From assembly GCA_030418545.1 (NCBI GenBank), contig QAIB01000002.1:124001-188000 (forward strand): DNA of 64,000 nt, written 5' to 3'. Positions 59,871 to 64,000 of this stretch are shown here, piece by piece. Source of the DNA: Xenophilus aerolatus. GTDB lineage: Bacteria; Pseudomonadota; Gammaproteobacteria; Burkholderiales; Burkholderiaceae_C. The position numbers and the translations under genes are program-made. Each line of letters starts with the position of its first letter. The first letter of the stretch is position 1. Under the pieces are notes generated by a model, which saw only the letters and a list, made by a program, of their open reading frames with translations, searched no databases and was not told the origin of the DNA.

Positions 59871-60653
59871 ATGACCACTCAGATCATTAACGGACTGGCC
59901 GTCGAGATCGACGGCAATGGCGAGACGCTGCTGTGCATTCACGGCCTCGGCGGTTCGTCGAACACCTGGACGCCATTGTTGGCTGCATTGTCCGATTTCC
60001 GGGTGATCCGCCCGGACCTGCCTGGAAGCGCTCGTTCGCCGCTGCTGGCGGAGCCGCTGTCGATCGAAGGCTATGTCTCGTCGATCGAAGCCTTGCTCGC
60101 TGAACTCGGCATCGAGTCGGCGCACGTGATGGCGCACTCGCTCGGCACCGTCGTTGCGCAACATCTGGCCGTTCGTAACCCAGGAAAGATCAAGTCGCTC
60201 GCGCTGTTCGGTCCGCTGGTTGCACCGCCCGAAGCAGCCCGGCCGAACATCGCGGCGCGTGCCGCGGCGGCGCGCCGCGGTCCGGTGGCCATGCAGGAGA
60301 TTGCTGACGCCATCGTCAAGGCCGCCACGAGCGCCGAGACGAAGGCCGCGCAACCCGCCGTGCTGGCATTGGTGCGCGAGAGCGTGATGCGCCAACCGCC
60401 GGAAGGCTATGCGCAAAGCTGCGAGGCACTGGCCGCGGCACATTCGGCGGAGATCGAGCGCATCGGCGTGCCGACCCTGCTCGTCACCGGCGACCAGGAC
60501 GGCGTGGCGCCGCCCGCCAACGTGGCCGCCATGGCGGCGCGGATCACCGGATCGCGGCAGGTGGTCTTCGGTGGCTGTGGCCACTGGACGACCTTCGAGA
60601 AGCCGGAACGCTGCGTGCAGGAACTTGAGCAGTTCTACGCATCACTGCGCTGA
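59871..60653 (+). CDS. Alpha/beta-fold hydrolase (enol-lactonase/MhpC-like)
   Basis: A 260-residue serine hydrolase resembling 3-oxoadipate enol-lactonases and meta-cleavage hydrolases. The oxyanion loop is CIHGLGGSSNTW, the nucleophile is S90 in VMAHSLGTVVA, the acid is in TGDQDGVAPP and the base is the His in FGGCGHWTTFEKPE. The lid region (about 125-190) is helical. No obvious ribosome-binding site stands before the ATG, so it may be coupled to the FAH gene 11 nt upstream. Confidence 0.88.
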   Translation: MTTQIINGLAVEIDGNGETLLCIHGLGGSSNTWTPLLAALSDFRVIRPDLPGSARSPLLAEPLSIEGYVSSIEALLAELGIESAHVMAHSLGTVVAQHLAVRNPGKIKSLALFGPLVAPPEAARPNIAARAAAARRGPVAMQEIADAIVKAATSAETKAAQPAVLALVRESVMRQPPEGYAQSCEALAAAHSAEIERIGVPTLLVTGDQDGVAPPANVAAMAARITGSRQVVFGGCGHWTTFEKPERCVQELEQFYASLR

Positions 60654-60716
60654 TTTCATCTTCTGAGCAGTTTTCATCGACCGATTTCCGGCACCACGGG
60701 CCGGAGGAGACAAGCC

Positions 60717-62057
60717 ATGACCCGCATCGCATTCACCAACGTCCGCATCTTCGACGGCACGGGCGAAGACACCTACACCGGCGACGTACTCGTCGAAGGC
60801 AAGCGCATCGTCGAGGTGGCCCGCGCGCCCAATCGCGTGAGTACCGACGACGCCCGCGTCATCGGCGGACGGGGCCGCTTCCTCATGCCCGGAATGACAG
60901 AGGCGCACACGCATTTCTCGTGGAACGATCAGCCGAGCCTGGCCGCCATCCAGTTCATGCCCCCGGAGGAGCACATCCTTTGGTGCGTACGAGTTGCCAA
61001 GCGCTACCTGGACATGGGCTGGACGTCCGCGATCGGCGCGGCTGCGGCCAAGCCGCGCCTGGATGTCGTACTTCGCAACGCCGTGGAGGCAGGCGAGTTT
61101 CCGGGGCCTCGCTATCTCGCCGGCAGCCAGGAGATCACGACCATCGGCGCGCTTGGAGACAACACGCTGCCTCACATGGACTTCGAAGAACTGAGCTTCG
61201 GGAGCGTTTGCAGCGGGCCCGAAGAGATTCGTCGCTCTGCGCGCAAGTTCATCAAGTACGGCGTCGACCACCTGAAGATCAACCTGTCAGGTGAGTACAT
61301 TGCGGGCCTGCCGGCCGAGATGTCGCCATTCTCGGAGGAAGAAGTGGCGATGCTCTCGCATGAAGCCAAACGCTACGGCAAGCGCATTGCGGCGCACGCC
61401 CGGTCGAGCGAATCGGTCAAGCAGTGCGTCCGCCACGGGATCGAGATGGTCTATCACGCGAGTTTTGCGGACGAGGAAGCTCTGGACATGCTTGAGGCGG
61501 CCAAGGACAGGCACTTTGTCGCACCGGGCATCGGCTGGCTGGTTCGCACCACCTTCAACGCCGCCGAGTACGGCATCACCGAGGCTGTCGCGACACAGAT
61601 GGGCTACAAGCGCGAACTGGAGATCGCCTCGGCATCGCTGCGCAAGATGCATCAGCGCGGCATCCGCATCCTGCCGGGCGGCGACTACGGCTTTGCGTGG
61701 ATGCCGCACGGCACCAACGCCAATGACCTGCAGTACTTCGTGGACTACATCGGCATGACGCCCAAGGAAGCATTGCTGGCAGCGACGAAGCTGGGCGGCC
61801 AGATCATGCTGCGTCCTGACGAACTGGGCCAGCTGAGGGCGGGCTTCCTGGCGGACATCGTGCTGGTCGATGGCGACCCGCTGGAAGACCTTTCGCTCCT
61901 GACCGACCCCGCGAAGATCCAGCTCGTGATGAAGGAGGGCGTGATCTACAAGGATTGCGCGACCCCCGTCCCCGCGGAGGCTACGCTGCACCTGGAAGGG
62001 GCCGACTTTCCGCTTCGCGAGGAAGGCGTCAAGGAAGCGCTTGCTGAAATGCATTGA
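60717..62057 (+). CDS. Metal-dependent amidohydrolase (imidazolonepropionase/prolidase-like)
   Basis: A 446-residue amidohydrolase. Metal ligands of the binuclear site are visible: EAHTHFS (HxH), a Lys in HLKINLSGEY that may be carboxylated, H in IAAHARS, H in MVYHASF and D in PGGDYGFAW. GGAGGAG stands just before the ATG. It closes the operon of FAH and alpha/beta hydrolase, so hydrolysis of an amide, lactam or cyclic imide intermediate is a likely step. The end converges on a Bug receptor gene (36-nt gap). Confidence 0.88.
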   Translation: MTRIAFTNVRIFDGTGEDTYTGDVLVEGKRIVEVARAPNRVSTDDARVIGGRGRFLMPGMTEAHTHFSWNDQPSLAAIQFMPPEEHILWCVRVAKRYLDMGWTSAIGAAAAKPRLDVVLRNAVEAGEFPGPRYLAGSQEITTIGALGDNTLPHMDFEELSFGSVCSGPEEIRRSARKFIKYGVDHLKINLSGEYIAGLPAEMSPFSEEEVAMLSHEAKRYGKRIAAHARSSESVKQCVRHGIEMVYHASFADEEALDMLEAAKDRHFVAPGIGWLVRTTFNAAEYGITEAVATQMGYKRELEIASASLRKMHQRGIRILPGGDYGFAWMPHGTNANDLQYFVDYIGMTPKEALLAATKLGGQIMLRPDELGQLRAGFLADIVLVDGDPLEDLSLLTDPAKIQLVMKEGVIYKDCATPVPAEATLHLEGADFPLREEGVKEALAEMH

Positions 62058-62093
62058 TTGAAGATCGGCGCCAGCCGTGGTCGATGCCAGACA

Positions 62094-63071
62094 CTACTCC
62101 AGCCGGATATTCGACCGCTGCACCACCGCCTTCCATTTCGCCGACTCGCTCGCCATGAACCGGCGCATCTCTTCGGGGGTGCTGCCCCACGGCTCGATAT
62201 CGAATTCAAGAAGGCGGCGCCGCGTTTCTGCGCCCCTGACGAGAGTCGCGATGGCGGTGGAAAGCCGGCCGGTGATGGCCGGATCCGTGGATCGGGGTGC
62301 GACCAAGCCGAACCAGACGAGGACCTCGATGTCCTTGAAGCCGGCTTCGGCGAGTGTCGGCACATCCGGGAACAAGGCGCTGCGCCGTCCGCCCGTGACC
62401 GCCAGCGCGCGGATGGTGCCCGCACGGGCGTGCTGGACGGCGGTGGTCGTGTTGTCGAACATCACCGGGATGCGGCCGGACAGCAGGTCCGTGTAGGCCG
62501 GCGCGGTGCCGCGATAGGGCACATGGAGCATCTCGGTCCCGGTGCGGTACTTGACCAGCTCACCGGCCAGATGAAGCGGTGAGCCCGCGCCGGCCGAGGC
62601 ATACGAGTACTTCTCTGGCGCCGCGCGCAGGAGTTGCACCAGTTCCGCCACGTTCCTGGCAGGCACCTTGCTGTTCACCACCAGCACCAGCGACGAACTG
62701 CCGATGACGCTGATCGGCGCGAAGTCGCGCTGCGGGTCGTAGCGCAGGTTGGGATAGACGCTCTGGTTGATCGCGAGGCTGGCGGTGTTGCCCAGCAGCA
62801 GCGTGTACCCATCCGGCCTGGCAGCAGCCACCGCCTGCGCACCGACGGCGCCCGCCGCGCCGCCCGCGCGGTTGTCGACGACGAAGCTGCCGCCGATCTG
62901 CTCGCCCAGACTCTGGGCCATGATGCGGGCGAGCAGGTCATTGGTCCCGCCGGAGAGAAAGGGCACGACGATCTGCACGGGCCTGGAGGGATAGATCTCG
63001 GCGCGCGCGGCCGTGCCGAAGGCCGGAGCCGCACAGAGCGCACCGGCCTGGAGGAAGTGGCGCCGCTTCAT
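62094..63071 (-). CDS. Bug-family tripartite tricarboxylate transporter receptor
   Basis: A 325-residue periplasmic binding protein. The leader MKRRHFLQAGALCAAPAFG is Tat-like. Landmarks are YPSRPVQIVVPFLSGGTND, FVVDNRAGGAAGAVGAQAV and LHVPYRGTAPAYTDLLSGRI. Its start overlaps the stop of the upstream amidohydrolase by 4 nt, so the two are coupled. No TctA/TctB genes are visible. The ligand is probably the substrate of that amidohydrolase. Confidence 0.9.
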   Translation of the reverse strand: MKRRHFLQAGALCAAPAFGTAARAEIYPSRPVQIVVPFLSGGTNDLLARIMAQSLGEQIGGSFVVDNRAGGAAGAVGAQAVAAARPDGYTLLLGNTASLAINQSVYPNLRYDPQRDFAPISVIGSSSLVLVVNSKVPARNVAELVQLLRAAPEKYSYASAGAGSPLHLAGELVKYRTGTEMLHVPYRGTAPAYTDLLSGRIPVMFDNTTTAVQHARAGTIRALAVTGGRRSALFPDVPTLAEAGFKDIEVLVWFGLVAPRSTDPAITGRLSTAIATLVRGAETRRRLLEFDIEPWGSTPEEMRRFMASESAKWKAVVQRSNIRLE

Positions 63072-64000
63072 GTCGAATGGACCAGGTCGGCCACGTCGAG
63101 CCCGAGTACCCGCGCCGCGTTCTTCCAGGCGAGCTTTTGGCGCAAGGCGTCGGGCAGGTCGAGCGCATGGAAGAAGCGGGTGCCGACTGCGTTGGACTCA
63201 TAGGGCCAGTCCACCGAGAACAGGATGTTGTCTTCGCCCATGACGTCGAGCGCGCAGCGGAACGCCGGAGGAGAAAAGGCGCCGCTCGTGGTGATCACGA
63301 GGTTCTCGCGGAAGCAGTCGCGCGGGCGCTTCCTGAGGCCACGGCGGCTGACCACGTAAGGCGTGTGGTCCTCCATCCGCTCGAAGCCGAAGGGCAGGCC
63401 TTCGCCTAGGTGGCCGAGGATGATCTTCAGCCGCGGAAACTGGTCGAAGACGCCGCCGAAGAGCATCCGCAGGAAATGCATGCTCGCATCCATCGCAAAG
63501 CCCCAGGCCGGGCGCGCCAGGTCCTCGTAACCGTCGAAGTAGCTGCCCATCAGTCCGGGGTGCGGCGCGCCGGGATGCAGGTAGACCGGCACGTCGCGCG
63601 CCTGCGCCAGCTCGAAGAGCGGCCAGAAGTGCTTGTCGTCGAGAAAGCTGCCGAAGGTGTGCCCGTTGATCATGGCGCCCACGAACCCCTGGTCGAGCCG
63701 GGCCGCGAACTCCGACAAGGCGAGGGGCATCTCCGAGGTGGGCAGCGCCGCGAAGGCGCGGAAGCGCATCGGGTGTGCGGCGACCGCGGCGGCCATCCGG
63801 TCGTTCGCTTCGCGGGCCAGGGCGATCGCCAGGTCGCCGCGGTAGGCCTGGCAGCCCGGGGTGGTGAGCGACAGAACCTGCAGGCTGATGCCCGTGGCGT
63901 CCATGTGGGCGAGACGGCTGTGGCCGACGTCGAGCAGTTCCTTCTCGATGTCGTGGCCCAGGTGGGCGCTGCGCGCCGCATACCAGGTCTGGCGTACCGG
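63068..64000 (-). CDS. ACMSD-like amidohydrolase (TIM-barrel decarboxylase/hydrolase), 5' end outside window
   Basis: A partial protein; the frame is open from the window edge (first visible residues VRQTWYAARSAHLGHD) to the stop at 63068, 310 codons. It matches the amidohydrolase-2 family, whose members include 2-amino-3-carboxymuconate semialdehyde and gamma-resorcylate decarboxylases. Metal-site landmarks are PVYLHPGAPH, the His in IILGHLGEGLPFGFERM and the Asp in LFSVDWPYESN. An internal ATG at 63904 exists, but the family-like residues upstream show that it is not the start. It is coupled to the Bug receptor gene. The N-terminal HxH motif is presumably beyond 64000. Confidence 0.87.
   Translation of the reverse strand, partial: PVRQTWYAARSAHLGHDIEKELLDVGHSRLAHMDATGISLQVLSLTTPGCQAYRGDLAIALAREANDRMAAAVAAHPMRFRAFAALPTSEMPLALSEFAARLDQGFVGAMINGHTFGSFLDDKHFWPLFELAQARDVPVYLHPGAPHPGLMGSYFDGYEDLARPAWGFAMDASMHFLRMLFGGVFDQFPRLKIILGHLGEGLPFGFERMEDHTPYVVSRRGLRKRPRDCFRENLVITTSGAFSPPAFRCALDVMGEDNILFSVDWPYESNAVGTRFFHALDLPDALRQKLAWKNAARVLGLDVADLVHST

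Overview
The window is a GC-rich stretch (roughly 70% by eye) packed with protein-coding genes, with no rRNA, tRNA, CRISPR array or transposase that I can see. Codon use, frequent ATGA/TGATG stop-start overlaps, LysR/AraC/GntR regulators beside small catabolic operons, and orphan Bug-type solute receptors all point to a betaproteobacterium of the Burkholderiales, most likely a Comamonadaceae member of the Variovorax type. The taxonomic call is inference from style, not from a marker gene. It looks like an ordinary chromosomal region rich in catabolic genes.

Layout. (1) 1-11321: a seven-gene minus-strand acyl-CoA operon (acyl-CoA dehydrogenase, TIGR03084-type protein, DUF2156 protein, carboxylase beta subunit, second dehydrogenase, biotin-containing carboxylase alpha subunit, acyl-CoA ligase) divergent from an AtuA/DUF1446 gene. 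It resembles the acyclic-terpene (Atu) and leucine/isovalerate (Liu) type of pathway: activation, alpha-beta dehydrogenation, then carboxylation of a beta-methyl branch. (2) 11344-18362: a lipoprotein, a nitronate monooxygenase-like flavoprotein, an esterase, a Cache-GGDEF diguanylate cyclase, a DUF3014 protein, an AraC regulator and a UBP zinc-finger protein. A 105-nt nested inverted repeat ends this block. (3) 18476-24589: an operon of isochorismatase-fold hydrolase, XapX, YtcJ-like amidohydrolase, DoxX and MFS exporter, divergent from a LysR gene. (4) 24602-29448: a terminal-oxidase locus with a diheme cytochrome c opposite a monoheme cytochrome c, a subunit II-cytochrome c fusion and a subunit I-III fusion.

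(5) 29534-39779: a ten-gene minus-strand operon (SDR, LIV-type ABC transporter of five genes, two more SDRs, a 3-ketosteroid-dehydrogenase-like flavoprotein, a GST) divergent from a GntR/FCD regulator, with two GTATAC-centred operators between them. It reads as uptake and oxidation of one alicyclic or aromatic compound. (6) 39776-43714: a three-subunit membrane dehydrogenase of gluconate-dehydrogenase type (subunit 3, GMC flavoprotein, triheme cytochrome c). (7) 43899-48889: LysR, acyl-CoA ligase, acyl-CoA dehydrogenase and Bug receptor. (8) 48983-50170: a GH100/amylo-glucosidase-like glycosidase.

(9) 50394-55939: a stressosome module, RsbR-RsbS-RsbT, a fused HATPase-PP2C phosphatase (RsbX-like), a soluble histidine kinase and a REC-PAS-kinase-REC hybrid, with no sigma-B-like factor in sight. 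I consider this the most interesting system in the window. (10) 56043-57746: TerC and an AraC regulator. (11) 57910-64000: an AraC regulator divergent from a fumarylacetoacetate-hydrolase-fold protein, alpha/beta hydrolase and amidohydrolase, facing a Bug receptor and an ACMSD-like amidohydrolase that runs off the window.

Other items worth attention: missing canonical proton-channel residues in the oxidase, an acyl-CoA dehydrogenase without a glutamate at either known catalytic-base position, two related copies of a dispersed intergenic element, and short repeats abutting translation starts.
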